Assembly (NCBI GenBank): GCA_024114885.1
Contig: CP099419.1
Span: forward strand, 4,526,001-4,590,000
From: Septoria linicola
Taxonomy: Eukaryota; Ascomycota; Dothideomycetes; Mycosphaerellales; Mycosphaerellaceae
Direction: 5' to 3'
DNA length: 64,000 nt
The position numbers and the translations under genes are program-made. The notes under the pieces were generated by a model. It ran no database searches and was not told where the DNA came from. It saw only the letters and a list, made by a program, of their open reading frames with translations. Below are positions 10,013 through 21,100 of the stretch, in pieces. The first letter of the stretch is position 1. Each line of letters starts with the position of its first letter.

Positions 10013-12775
10013 CTATCTCTGTCTCAACGTCCCATCAATAACATCATCAACATATAAATCCACTTTCTTGGATTGTTGCGCTGTACCCGTTGCGGTCATT
10101 GTGTCACTGTAACAATAAAACCCCGCATCTTTCGCTTTGTCGCCTTGATGATACGCCAGAGTCCCAGTCTTTTTCTTAGTACTGGCTGATTTGTATTGGA
10201 CGTCATATTCAAACTTCGTCGTCGGACGGTTCACACCGCCGACTTGGACGCATTCAGCACTGACGTGGAGGGTGCAGGGTGTCAGGACAGGAGGAGAGCT
10301 GGATGGAAGGCAGCCGTAGTGGTAAAAATATAAGTTTGCGAGGGGGTATTGAGTTGGATTCCCGGGTGCGGTGCCGTTGGTGTAGCCGAAGGATATGATG
10401 CCTTTTTTTCCGGAGGGGAGGCGTGCGAGGTTGGAGGGGGAAATTGGGGTAAAGTGTGCAGAGGAAGGCTTCTTCTTCTTTGATCCGTATGTGGGAGGAG
10501 TGTTTGACATAGTGGTTTGGGATTTGGTGGTGATGAAGTTTTGCCATCTGGCGGATTTGTAGATTCCGACGGGTTTATTGGCGGTGAGTTCGTCGTACTG
10601 TGATCAGTCAGTGAGTGGAAGTGGGAGAGAGCATAGAAGTTGAATCTTGAATATTGTTATTCAATGACCTAGATTCAGATTCAATTCAATTACTGAATTG
10701 AATCGCAATATTCACTCTAAATATTCAATGATCATCTATATACGTAGTAGTAACAACTTATTCTATAGCGCTATCTATAATCTTAGTAATACCTAACTTC
10801 TACTAACTTTTAGTATATTTAGACTAAGTTATAGTAGTACTATCGAGCTACGAGCGTATCTATAGAATAGTACGCCTAGCGCTACTAAACGTACGCTCGG
10901 ACTTAGCGCTTATTAGTAATATAAATAGTATATTAATAGCTATCTATAAGAGTATAGGCTAAGTTTAGCGCTAAGTTTAGCGCTAAGTAGATTAGTACTA
11001 GAAATCCTATTAAATCTTAAATATTTATAATATTTAGAGGCTAAATTATTTAAATTTATTTAACGATTAAATAAATAAAATCTCTTAAATAGCTATTTAT
11101 TATTTAACTTCTATAATTATTTATTATACTACTAGGAAGTTATATTTAATATTTTTATAGTAAGGATAGAAGGTAAGATTAGTATATAGTACTAGGGCTT
11201 AAGTCTACGTCTTAGCGCGATACGCGACTCTTAACGTATTCTCTATAGTAACTTCTATATAAATTAATCTAAATCGTACTTCTAATTACTAGCTTTTAGA
11301 TAAGTTTAAAGATATAATCGTTAGACGTCGTCGTATAGGTAATATAACGCTTAAATAACCTTAATCGTAACTAAGGAACGCGTTCCTAAATCGACTATTA
11401 AATTAGTTCTTTAATAGTATAAAGTACGCGATAATACGATATAGTATAGAATAAGCCTCGTAAAGGTCGTTCTCTTAGTTATACTCCTCGAGACGCTTAC
11501 CTAATCGTATACGCTATAAGGAAGAACTCTAAGTAAATATATTAGAATATTAGAGACGATACTAGTATTAATTTTAGTACCGACGTCTTAAGAACGATCC
11601 TTTATAACTATAGGCTTTAAAACTAGTAGTATAAATATCGTCTATACCTTATAGAGGCTTATATTTACTAACGACTATAGTAGGCCTACTTATATCGCTC
11701 TATAAACTAGTTAGATTAGCTATTTAGTAAATTCTATTAAGAAGGAGACTAGTAAGTAACGCCTCTAGGCCTTTAGTTATCTATACGAGAAATAGATAAG
11801 AGTATAGATTAAAGAGTACTCTAAGGGCAAGTAGGCCTCTATTATAGTCTAGTACTTAATTAGTAAGCTTATAAACAATATAGAGCTTATTATTATAGAA
11901 CGAGATCTAGATATACTAAGAGGAGGATATATAGTAAGATCTTATACTTAGGTACTTAAAGAGGGCCTATTTCTATACTACGATAGCTAGGTATTCTAGT
12001 AAGATAACGCCTCTATCTATATAGCTTATTATATACGCTAGTTCCTTAAAGATTAGTTAATAATTATAATAACGTAGCCTACGTATAGCTCTAATATAAA
12101 CCCGATAGAGTATATCTAGTTCTATCTTAAATAGAAGGTCTATAAGCTACGTCCTAACCTAGATATAATAGATAATAAAGTAAGATAGCTAGAGATTATA
12201 TAGGAAGTACTACCGAGAGCCTAGAGAGTAATAGACTATTGAATTATCGATAATATAGTAGATAGTATACTAAGACGAGTTAAGGCTTTAATCGTAGTAG
12301 GTAGATAGTATACTAAGTATTAAGTTACTATAGAATAGTACGCCTAGCGCTACTAAACGTACGCTTAGACTTAGCGCTTATTAGTAATACGAATAGTATA
12401 TTAATAGCTATCTATAAGAGTATAGACTAAGCTTGGCGCTAAGTAGATTAGTACTACTATTCCTATTGAATCTTGAATATTCATAATATTCAGGGGCTGA
12501 AGCATTCAAATTCATTCAACGATTGAATGAATTGAATCCCTGAATGGCTATTCATCATTCAACTTCTATGGGAGAGAGAGAGAAAGGAGGATGTAGGAGG
12601 GTACACGTACAGTCGCATTGAATGGATCACAGACGACTGGAGAGCTGCCAATGCCAGCTGCTGATGAGCCGCAGACGTCGCACTTCCATTTTGGAACGCC
12701 AAAGGTCTCACAGATGCGTTGGCCGAGAGCAATGGAAGACAAGAGGCCAGCAGAGAAGAGTGCTAGGTACTTCAT
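10013..12775 (-). CDS. Secreted protein gene whose single intron carries a Tc1-like element
   Basis: Exon 1 (12611-12775, 55 codons) encodes a signal peptide (MKYLALFSAGLLSSIALGQ) and a short Cys-rich segment. Exon 2 (10013-10597) continues in phase 0 to a stop, giving 249 residues. The intron has a GTACGT donor at 12610 and an acceptor after CTGACTGATCACAG at 10598. It is 2013 nt long, but 1931 nt of this is a transposon plus a TA duplication; without it the intron would be about 80 nt, normal for this genome. The mature protein is basic, with several Cys and Lys-rich stretches (SKKKK, STKKK), and has no family I recognise. Both exons are intact, so the protein could still be made if the long intron is spliced. 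Transcription runs opposite to the transposase relic. Confidence 0.7.
10866..11111 (+). repeat. Subterminal direct repeat, inner (RIP-mutated) copy
   Basis: This ~245-base segment matches 12331-12566 and ends in the same terminal sequence, here mutated to ATTTAACTTC, followed by TA. C-to-T changes are dense. The same arrangement is present in the inverted copy at the left of the window, so it predates the two insertions. Confidence 0.75.
11762..12250 (+). pseudogene. Tc1-type transposase remnant
   Basis: In the frame through 12003 the sequence reads a DNA motif at 12003-12011. A WPTYS.(D/N)INPIEYIW block follows at 12075-12119, with the two Trp codons present as TAG. The aspartate of the usual SPDLNPIE block is AAT here. 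Many stops occur in frame. The limits are approximate, because the N-terminal two thirds are too mutated to follow by eye. Function was cut-and-paste transposition; it is dead. Confidence 0.7.
12331..12566 (+). repeat. Subterminal direct repeat, outer copy with intact terminus
   Basis: Partner of 10866-11111. Its inner half is RIP-mutated like the rest of the element, whereas about 12465-12566 keeps CA and TG dinucleotides and forms the 3' end of the element next to the TA target duplication. Confidence 0.75.
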
Positions 12776-13532
12776 CGTGGAGGTAAGCAGTTTGGAAGGG
12801 CTTGCCGCGCAGCTTGATTGGGAGGCTCAAGTCGGCGACCATATGTAGGCCCGGCTGGCTGATCAAGTTTCGGATCTAGCCATGCTGACTGGAAAGCCAC
12901 GTTCCATAGCTCCAAGCAGGACATCAAGCCCTACTTACGATCATAAAGTATCAAAGTGCGGAGTTTGCTTCGAAAACATCGTACCTGCAAGCCATAGTGG
13001 TCCTTCGCGTGGAGAATAAACCACGCCGAGGCAGAGCTTGGCTGCACACAGTCAACCTAGCTTGGTCGATTCCTTGCACCACACTTGGTGATAGCCAGGC
13101 TTGTTCAACAATTTTAAGCGCATGGTGTCGAGAACGATGGCACTGCACCTGGAGGGCTACTAGATCGTGGAAAAACCTATCGTGCTCTCGCCGAACGACC
13201 AGCATGGCGCGCAGGCAACCAGTCGAAGCTCAGGTATGTTTCCAGCAGGCCAGCGCGAGATCTAGTCATGCTACACTTTGATGACCGCAATTTCTGGCTC
13301 CGAGCAGGCTTCAAATTGTGGGGTGCACTTGTCGATGTCTGATCTGCGAGCCGCCCTTCGAGCCCTGTGTACGACATGCTTCGAGAAGAGCGAGTATGAT
13401 CCTCGAGCAACAGGGCGTTAAAGAAGCTTGATTTCCAATGCGAACATGCTTGCTGGCCGTGACCGTGTAGCTCCAACCATGTCTCGTGGCCTGTGCTCGC
13501 AGATTCTCTCCACGTCTCTGTGTGATTACGGC
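12776..13532. other. Intergenic region, no gene recognised
   Basis: This carries the promoter of the secreted-protein gene on the minus strand and the 3' flank of the decayed NACHT-ankyrin gene. Several short frames overlap on both strands with no signal peptide, motif or consistent splice sites, so none is called. Confidence 0.4.
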
Positions 13533-16025
13533 TCAGGGCTCTAGTCGAACAGAGACCTCATCTGGCAATGTCCTCAGAAGTTTCCCCATTTTTGACTTCC
13601 ATAGTCGTTTATAGACGTCCTGTTCGTAGGTTCTCAACCGACTCAACTCGGCTCTCGGATATATCAGCAGTTCGGCGTCGGGATCAAGCAGCAACTGGCG
13701 CATAACAGAGAGGTGCCGTAATCTATAGCCAGTGAAGCCCATGTTCTCGATCATATTGCCTAGAAATGATATGCCAATCTGGGCTCGAGTAATTTGCAAC
13801 TTGGCGCAAGCATGAAGCCTAGCGCGTGCACGAGTGGTGATGCTCTTCCGTGACCAGACCACATGCCTTCTAAGATTTCGGCGCTGTTGAGGTCTGCGCC
13901 TTGGGACAGTAGCCAGCGGACCAGTTCGCCGGACCCACTCCCTATGGCTCTGTTCAATACGCTTTTGGGTGGCCCTTGCCGAGATATCATTGTCGTAGAT
14001 GATGTAGACCATTGCTCTTGGCTCCTGTTGAGATCAGCTCCGGCTCGAAATAGCTGTTGAACGATCCACGTTGTATCTTCTCCGCCCTCAGAGCCATTCA
14101 CTGCATAGTCCAAAGCTTTCATGCCCGTATCGTCCTGGACGTCTACATCTGCGCCTGCCGCGATGAGCATTTGTACCAACTGACCTCGCCCGTGATGTAC
14201 AGCCGACATCAACAAAGTCAGGCCATCATCTCCACGGATATGAACGTCATAAGCCGCACGGCCACGTCGTCCAGCTTGCAGCAAGCCTCGGAGCCAGGGT
14301 TTTGATGCAATGATGATAGCAACGAAAGGCAGACCTCGGTCGTGCTCATGTCTACGACCGCGTTCCAAAGGCCAGTGCCAACGAGGGCTATGGGTTGCAG
14401 CGAAGTGGAAAGAGCTCTGATATCCAATCCATGCCGATTCAGGAACAGCATCTGCGTGTCTGTACCAGTGCCCAGATGCATATTTTAGGGACGGAGAGAT
14501 TCCACGACCCACACCGATCTGCTGCACGCCACTTTCATCTGACCCCTTTCGAGACATCTGAGACAGTCTTGCAGCATTGCGAGTTGATCTACTTCTATGG
14601 AGATGGCGAATTGTTTCAGCGAGCCACAGGCGGCGGGTGCGGTACTCAGAAGATAATCGCGAGCAGACTGGTGAACGAGTCTCAGACGGCGATAGGCAGG
14701 TCGCAGTTCATCGGAATCGGAAGTAGAGGATACTGAGAGGAGAGATTCAGAGGACACCGAGAAAACGTCGTTGTCCAAGAGGCGGGGCCTATGGGATTCT
14801 TCTGAGAGCTGGAGAACGTCACCACATTCCCTGATTCCATCGAGAGTCTCCACGACTTCTTCTTTGGTCGACGGGTCACCCGAAGTCGGTATTGGAATAC
14901 CCGCCAAATCGACGACCGTCAGAACCTCGTGTGCCAGAATCACCCAACGTAAGATCTTGGCACATCGCAATTTCCGCGAGCTTGGTATGAGCTTCAGCAT
15001 GCGCGCGTAAAACGCCGGCAGACCATGCGGCATCTGCAACATGGTCTCCAACATCAGTGACCTTGTGGGCTGTTTCTTCAGCTCTGACGCTGCGAACCCA
15101 ACCCACAGTACAGTGCCCCCCTGCCCGTTCAGCCAGATCGGTGCGCAGCTTGCTTTGGGTGACAGCACCCAGATATACCACTTGGGCGAGCTCGGCCACC
15201 TTCTCGTCGATATAGCTGACAATATCTTTATTGGTCTGGCTATCGTTATCTGGATCAAGCTTGATGTGCGTGAAAGGTCCGAAAGCTGGACATGTAGCGG
15301 CTAAGAATGATGAAACGCAAGTTAGTATGAGTCGGAGACTTTGAGTACGCACCCAGTAGGCTAGAAAGTGTAGCTTGTGTCTCCGACTCGCATTCGTCTA
15401 AGCCATCGATCAGACATGTCATCACAGTAGCCTGGCAGCTTTCACTGATGGTCGTGAGAATGTTCCACAGAGCATCGGCCGAGAAAACGGTCGCAGCCGT
15501 GCTTTCAACCGCAGTAAAGTAGCTTGACACCGATCGGCACACTTCAGGATATCTGAGCAACATCTGCCAGATGAGTCCCCTCAAGATAGATATCAGGTTG
15601 TCGTGCATCGCATCTGAGCTAGAACAGAAAAAATAGGACAGGACCGCCTCATTTCTGTTCATTTCCTCTACCAAGAAGTCTGCAAGCATAGTCTTGCCTT
15701 TGCCGGGCCCGCCGGTCACGCAGAGCACGCGGAACTCGCCACGAAACCATCTCAAGTATGTTTCGTTTTCAAGAATCCAGCGGCAAGTGCCAGTTGTGCG
15801 GATGCCTTTCGAGCGGATCAGATTAGCTCTGTCAACGATCGGGTCCGTTTGATAGATAGCCTTTCGTATTCTGTCATAATTGCCTTCCTCTTCTGCTCCT
15901 AGCTCGATGGAGGCGCCATGATAGTGGTTGACAGTGCCACCATACTGATGTCCGATTCGCAGGTTATCAAGGCGCGTGATGTGGTTATCTCCCCAGGTGT
16001 TGTCGCCGATATGCTGAGCGGCCAT
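13533..16025 (-). pseudogene. NACHT-ankyrin STAND protein, multiple frame breaks
   Basis: From the ATG at 16025 the first ~250 codons contain a P-loop GGPGKGKT near residue 107 and a Walker B LIDGLDECE near residue 210, the core of a NACHT NTPase of the fungal STAND class. The frame then breaks near 15285 (after a LSR motif, with the downstream frame continuing as a typical IKLDPDND segment). It breaks again at a run of six G near 15118 and again near 14510. Further on, ankyrin-type repeats are clear (for example LTLLMSAVHHG and the AGADVDVQDDTG loop at about 14100-14250). The tail to 13533 is in yet another frame. There is no room for introns at the first two breaks. With at least three breaks this is best read as a pseudogene, although homopolymer errors could explain one. 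The intact gene would have been a ligand-sensing switch. Confidence 0.7.
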
Positions 16026-16498
16026 CTGCTGTTACTGGTCAACAGCACACTCGCGGCGTCGGTAGTAGTGAATAGTGAAGTCTTGGGTCTGACATGACAC
16101 GTCGCAAGTGAGGCTGAATGAGGCGCAGTCCTGAGAAGGAGGGTGTACTGCTCTGTGAGTCGACGTTCAGCTCCTGCAATGCGACCCCGCGAACGCATCG
16201 GTGGGTTCGTAGACCATAGCCGCAAATGATGAACGAGGGAGCCGCCGAAATGCGGTTGAAGTATGACACTTATGGGATTTGGTGACACTCATATGTACGC
16301 TCGTCGAAGCTGCAAAGGGGGGTATCTCTTTCGCTCAGTGCAGAACCAGCTAATAACGCCCATCATGTCTCATGCATGCCCAACAAAATCTGCGTGCGAC
16401 GCTTCATAGCCACAATTTCTGCCATGTAGCGATTGCCATACACAACCTCAGCGATGCTTCTTTCCCTTATAGTAGCCCTTCTGATGCCTGATCGGCTT
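16026..16498. other. Intergenic region
   Basis: About 470 bases between two minus-strand genes: the promoter side of the NACHT-ankyrin locus and the 3' flank of the Lys-rich protein gene. No supported feature. Confidence 0.4.
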
Positions 16499-17695
16499 CT
16501 AGCCCTTGTTTTTGTTCTTCTTCTGCTTCTTCGTGGGCTTGTCTCCCTCCACAGTGCCTTCGTCGACGCTTCCCTTTCGCTTTGTGTTTGCACCAGCTTC
16601 AGCAGGCTGTTCAGGGTTATGATTCGACTTCTTCACCTTCTTCTTCTTCGGTCTCGCGGAGATGGCTGTCTGAATGGCTTCAGGAGCATCATCAGCAGCC
16701 ACGAAGCTGTCACCACTCTCCCGCTTGCGCTTCTTCTCGGCTTTCTTAGCAGCTCGCGCTTCCTCTTTTGCCTTGATACGCGCCTCCACCTCAGCTGCGA
16801 GGGCTGCAGTGGCTTCATCGTTCACCTCGGCCTTGACATCTGCAGTGGCAGCTTCTTCGTTCACGCCATTCGCTTGCGGAGACGTTGCCTCACTGACACC
16901 GTTGACGCCATTGGCGTGCTTCGACTTCACGACTTGGCTGATCTTCTTCTTGTGGTCAGCACGGCCGGCCAGCTTCTGCACAGCTGCCCATTGCTTCCTC
17001 TCCGCTTTCGTGAGTGTACCCATAGGAACGCGCAATTGGCCGTCCTCCCATAGTAGCCTCAGACCAGACTGATCGTACTTTGTGGTTGGAATCGACTTCT
17101 TCGCGGCGGGAGTGGGCGTTGCCTGAGAAGGAGGAAATAGCGACGAAGATGGTGGCTCATCGACCTCCGACCGATCATCCTCGACTTCCACTTCCAGATT
17201 GGGCTTGGGCGATACTATCGGCAGGTCCGGCTTCTCGCGAGCCAACGTGAACTCCTTTGCAAGCTTCTGTGCCAACTGCGCGCTTTCGAGCATCTTCTCG
17301 AAATGTACATGAGAAGCTGCGGCGCGCCTTCCCTCCTCGGGCTTCTCGGCAGTGATGGTGGCCAAGTGCGAGAAGACCTCACAGTACGTGTCGGTGGCAC
17401 ATCGCCAGGCTTCCACAATGGCATCCATGTATTTCGCGTGTCGTTCGATGTCGTTGTTACCGTCTTCGATTTTGAGGCCGACGTGAATCTGCTGCACCAG
17501 ATTGGCGGCCATGGTGAGGTGCATACCCTGATCAGGCAGCCTCTCTCGTGCATTCCGCAGCGTGTCAAACAAAGGTTGGCTGGCTGCAAATGCTGCCGTT
17601 GACACGCGATCAATCTTTGGGCGTTTGGCCGACATGTTGCTGGATGGCGCGTCGTCTGCTGGATTGGCAGAAGGGAAGTGGCGTTGTCGCTTCAT
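16499..17695 (-). CDS. Lys-rich, probably nuclear or nucleolar protein
   Basis: One exon of 398 residues. Residues ~20-180 are helical and contain a conserved-looking block (WRCATDTYCEVFSHLATI). Residues 215-260 hold a second block with LRLLWEDGQLRVPMGTLTKAERKQW. The C-terminal third is alternating Ala/Lys/Glu, probably coiled, and ends in several bipartite basic clusters (KKKKVKK, TKKQKKNKNK) that would serve as nuclear or nucleolar localisation signals. I do not recognise the family. The gene is divergent from the CAND1 gene and shares a 422-base promoter region with it. No frame or codon oddities. Confidence 0.75.
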   Translation of the reverse strand: MKRQRHFPSANPADDAPSSNMSAKRPKIDRVSTAAFAASQPLFDTLRNARERLPDQGMHLTMAANLVQQIHVGLKIEDGNNDIERHAKYMDAIVEAWRCATDTYCEVFSHLATITAEKPEEGRRAAASHVHFEKMLESAQLAQKLAKEFTLAREKPDLPIVSPKPNLEVEVEDDRSEVDEPPSSSLFPPSQATPTPAAKKSIPTTKYDQSGLRLLWEDGQLRVPMGTLTKAERKQWAAVQKLAGRADHKKKISQVVKSKHANGVNGVSEATSPQANGVNEEAATADVKAEVNDEATAALAAEVEARIKAKEEARAAKKAEKKRKRESGDSFVAADDAPEAIQTAISARPKKKKVKKSNHNPEQPAEAGANTKRKGSVDEGTVEGDKPTKKQKKNKNKG

Positions 17696-18117
17696 GGTGT
17701 TCTGTTCTGCTCAGACCGGCATGTTTAGGAGGAAAGGAAATGAGAAATGGCCAGGTGCTGCTGGTCAATGGGCACAGAGCTTCTTTGCAGCTAACTTAAC
17801 TAAGTTAGCTTCCATAGACCTTCCAGAACACTTCACTTCGCAGTCTTGGCATCTCGACGGGTGCCTGAACCTTAATTGTGCTGTCGCGGGGCCAGTCGTT
17901 CGTGATGATTGACGACACAGGTCGAGCTCTCTCCATCTTCGCGTGAACAACCACAAAATCCACCACCACTTTTTTTTATAATTCTCCGGCATCGCGTTTT
18001 CCTCTCTCTCAGCGTTTGTTTGATTTGAGATACACCACATCAGTACACACATCCCGCATCTGGCCATTTCTGACTGAGCAACAAGCTCTCTCTCCCTCCC
18101 ACCGAACAGCCGCCACC
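17696..18117. promoter_or_regulatory. Divergent promoter between the Lys-rich gene and CAND1
   Basis: The two start codons face away from each other across 422 bases. The CAND1 side has long CT-rich tracts (about 18000-18100) ending in a GCCGCCACCATGG context, a strong fungal leader. The frame upstream of 18118 stays open to 18016 but lacks any conserved content, so it is treated as leader. Confidence 0.5.
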
Positions 18118-21100
18118 ATGGCGAGCAACACGGTCCCCCAAAACCCGACTTCTCACAATGTCGCGTCGTTACTGCCCAAGTTACAGGACGCCGACAGCGA
18201 CATCCGCTACATGACTCTGAATGACCTGAATCAAATGCTCATCAATGGTCACCAAACGTTTATCCAGCACGATTACACCACATGCGCAAAGGTCGTGGAG
18301 GGGTTATTGCACACGCTCAACGACAGTCACGGCGAGGTACAGAACATGGCAATCAAGGTGCTGGGTCCCTTCGTCAACAAGGCTCCAGAGGCAATCTTGT
18401 GCCCCACGATAGAAAAGGTCAGCAACATCAAGACCGACAACACCATCGACAACTCCATCCCGGCAATCGCTGTCCGAGCCATCGTCGTTGCCCTACCTCA
18501 CCCAGCTCCCGGCATGCCACGCACTCAAAAGGTCGCCGAGGCCTACAACGCCGTCAGTAAGGCTTTGATTCCGCGTCTTGTAGGTCGCGTGATCATCCCA
18601 TTGTCCAAGCCTGGTCCACCGCCGCCAAAGGGCATGCTGCAGGACGATCTGGAGACGGGCAACGATTCCAATAGTCTGGACTTGTTGCACGCAGTGGCCG
18701 TCAATTTTGGACCCATGTTGCAGACTGTGGAAGTGGAGGCACTTGAGCAGATCACCATGGCCGTGCTCGAGAGCGAGCGGTGTGGAACGGTCCTCAAGAA
18801 GAAGGCAGTCGCGGCACTGTCAGCTCTTGCGCCCTACTTCGACGATCGACTCCTCGCGAACCACGTCAGCTACACGATCGAGCAGCTCCGACAGTCACAC
18901 CTCACCTCTCAGCAGCGTAGATTATACATCACCGTCTACGGCAGTCTCTCTCGGAGCATTGCTCAGAAGTTTGGCCCATATTTGAAGACATTGGCACCCT
19001 TCGTGTTGGCTCCATTGAGTCAGGAAGAGCTAGAACAGCAGCGAGAAGCCGAAGCAGAGGCAGATGGCGAGCGGGATGTTGCTATGGAGGAGGTGCGCGA
19101 GGCTGCCTTGGTTGCCATTGCCAGCTTCCTAGAATCTTGCGGTGAAGACATGCGCTCATACACGCGGGAAGTGACAGAGGCTGCCACGCGATTCCTCAAA
19201 TACGAGCCGAATGTGCTCGACGACGATGACGAGGACATGGAAGGAGAGGAAGAGGAGGAGGACGAATTTGCAGGAGATGAGGACTTTGAAGAAGAGACGG
19301 GCTTTGAGGACGAAGACGACGTGAGTTGGAAGGTCCGACGCGACTCGGCAAAGGCACTACACGCCCTCATCGGCATGCTCGATGCAAAGGACCCAGCCAT
19401 CTATGGTCAGATTGCGCCTGCCCTCATCACCCGCTTCAAGGAGCGCGAGGAGAGTGTGCGGACGGAGGTCATCAGCACGCTGGCCTTCCTCATCACCAAG
19501 ACTGGCAAACTAGTAGCGCCTGCAAAGGCTGAGCCCAACACACTCGCTCCTAGTAGGAAGCGGAGACGAGGTTTCTCAGACTCGCTGGGCTCGGATCTGC
19601 ACGCACAGCAGGCTCTCATGAACGGCTACACTCCGCCTACGACGCCGCCTCCCACCAATGGGGCAACAGAGGGCTTGGCCAAGATCAACCCAGAGGTGAG
19701 TAGTCCTGCTCTCTCACGAGACTTCGCATTCATACTGACTTTAGTGCAGATCGTCAAGGGTGCTGCCAAACTGTTCAAGACGTCGACACCAGCTACGAAG
19801 CAGGCACTGATCTCGCTCCTCAAGGATATGATTCTTGCACAGCATGGTGGCCTTTTCGATAGCGCCGGTCTGGTCGTTGATCCCGTCGTCGAGGTCATCA
19901 ACACTGCCGCCTCCTCGGGATCCAACGTCTCTGTCAACGCTGTGCGAATCGAGGCTCTGGCTCTCCTTCGGGCGATTGCAGAGACTCACTCCAGCAACGT
20001 GATCCAGCCTCATCTCGACAAGATCATTCCTGCTGTCATCAAGACTGCCAAAGACCGTTTTGCGAAGGTGTCCGGCGAGGCCTTCTCTACAATCGAAGTG
20101 TATATCAAGGCTTTGACGCCACCACGCTCGACAGCTGGCAGCAATGGCGCTGTGCTATCCCAGATCTTCAATGTCATCACGGAGCGCATCTCGGCCCAAG
20201 AGACTGACACTGAGGTGCGACAAAAGGCAGTGCAGGCGCTTGGTCTCTTGATTGGACGAACAAGCGGCCCTGCGTCGCCAGCCTTGCTTTCAGAGCAGGA
20301 TCGCTTTACGGGTCAGCAGCTCATCGCCGACCGCATGAAGAATGAGCTCACTCGCCTGTCAAGCGTTCGTGCTGTTGACACAATTGCTGTGCTAGCGCAG
20401 ACGCCCAAGGACTTCAAGCCTGGCTTCGTCAGCGCCGTCGCACTGGAGCTCGGCGCACAGCTTCGAAAGTCCAGCAGATCGCTTCGTGGCGCAAGTTTGA
20501 GTGCGCTCCGCATGCTCGCCGTCAACCAGGCTTCTAGGGGAAGCATGGACGACGCCGTCGTTGCTCAGCTGGTGGAAATGTTCGTCCCACTTCTTGAGTC
20601 GGGTGACCTTCACATGATGGGTCCAGCTCTCATCGTTCTTGCTTCCTTCGCCAAAGACAGACCACAAGCAGTCGCCACAGACGCCGTCATCAATGGCATC
20701 TGCAGTATCGTGCGCTCACCTTTGTCAGGCTCGGCGCTCGATGCCCTGATCGCTTGCGTGGAGTCAATCGGGCAGGCTGGTGCTGGTCAGCGTCTGATGG
20801 CCGCTCTGCTCGACATTGCTCCGGCTGGCGATACCGACGTCACCGGTCAGGTCATCGGCACTCTTCTGGTATCTGGCGGCACTAGTGTTGGCGTTCAGCT
20901 CGACTCCTTTGTGCAAGAGCTCCAGACACAGACTGATGAAGCAAAGCGATGCCTTGCTTTGTCAGTACTTGGCGAGGCTGGTCTGCGGCAAGGTAGCCAG
21001 TTTGCACTGTCGCCAGAATCGTTCACACCATACTTCGCCGATCAATCAGAGAAGGTCAAGCTAGCAGCAGCAGTTGCTCTCGGCCGCGCTGGAGCCGGCA

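Larger units (their letters stand above)
10636..12566 (+). mobile_element. Tc1/mariner DD34E element, RIP-mutated, inside an intron
   Basis: The element is 1931 bases, bounded by TA on each side (10634-10635 and 12567-12568). It has inverted ends that share GAAGTTGAAT and then diverge. The plus strand keeps a transposase relic with D at 12003 (context DNA) and E at 12108 (context NPIE) exactly 34 residues apart, the Tc1-type DD34E spacing. The interior is heavily mutated from CpA to TpA, with TGG codons turned to TAG. The outer ~100 bases at both ends are not. A 1.1-kb stretch of a second copy lies inverted at 1-1145. It is not mobile by itself now. Confidence 0.85.

Noticed and set aside
10636..11111. 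An independent 476-base MITE nested in the larger element
   Set aside because: Both ends look like element termini with TA, but the inverted copy at 1-1145 has the same arrangement, so it is described as part of one family structure. Left open rather than called.
1..12566. A composite transposon that would move the whole 9.5-kb island
   Set aside because: The copies are mutated and inverted, no joint terminal duplication exists and the inner genes are ordinary fungal genes; two separate insertions are simpler.
18016..18117. Upstream start of the CAND1 frame
   Set aside because: The extra 34 residues are not like the family and lie in a pyrimidine-rich leader; the ATG at 18118 has an ideal context.
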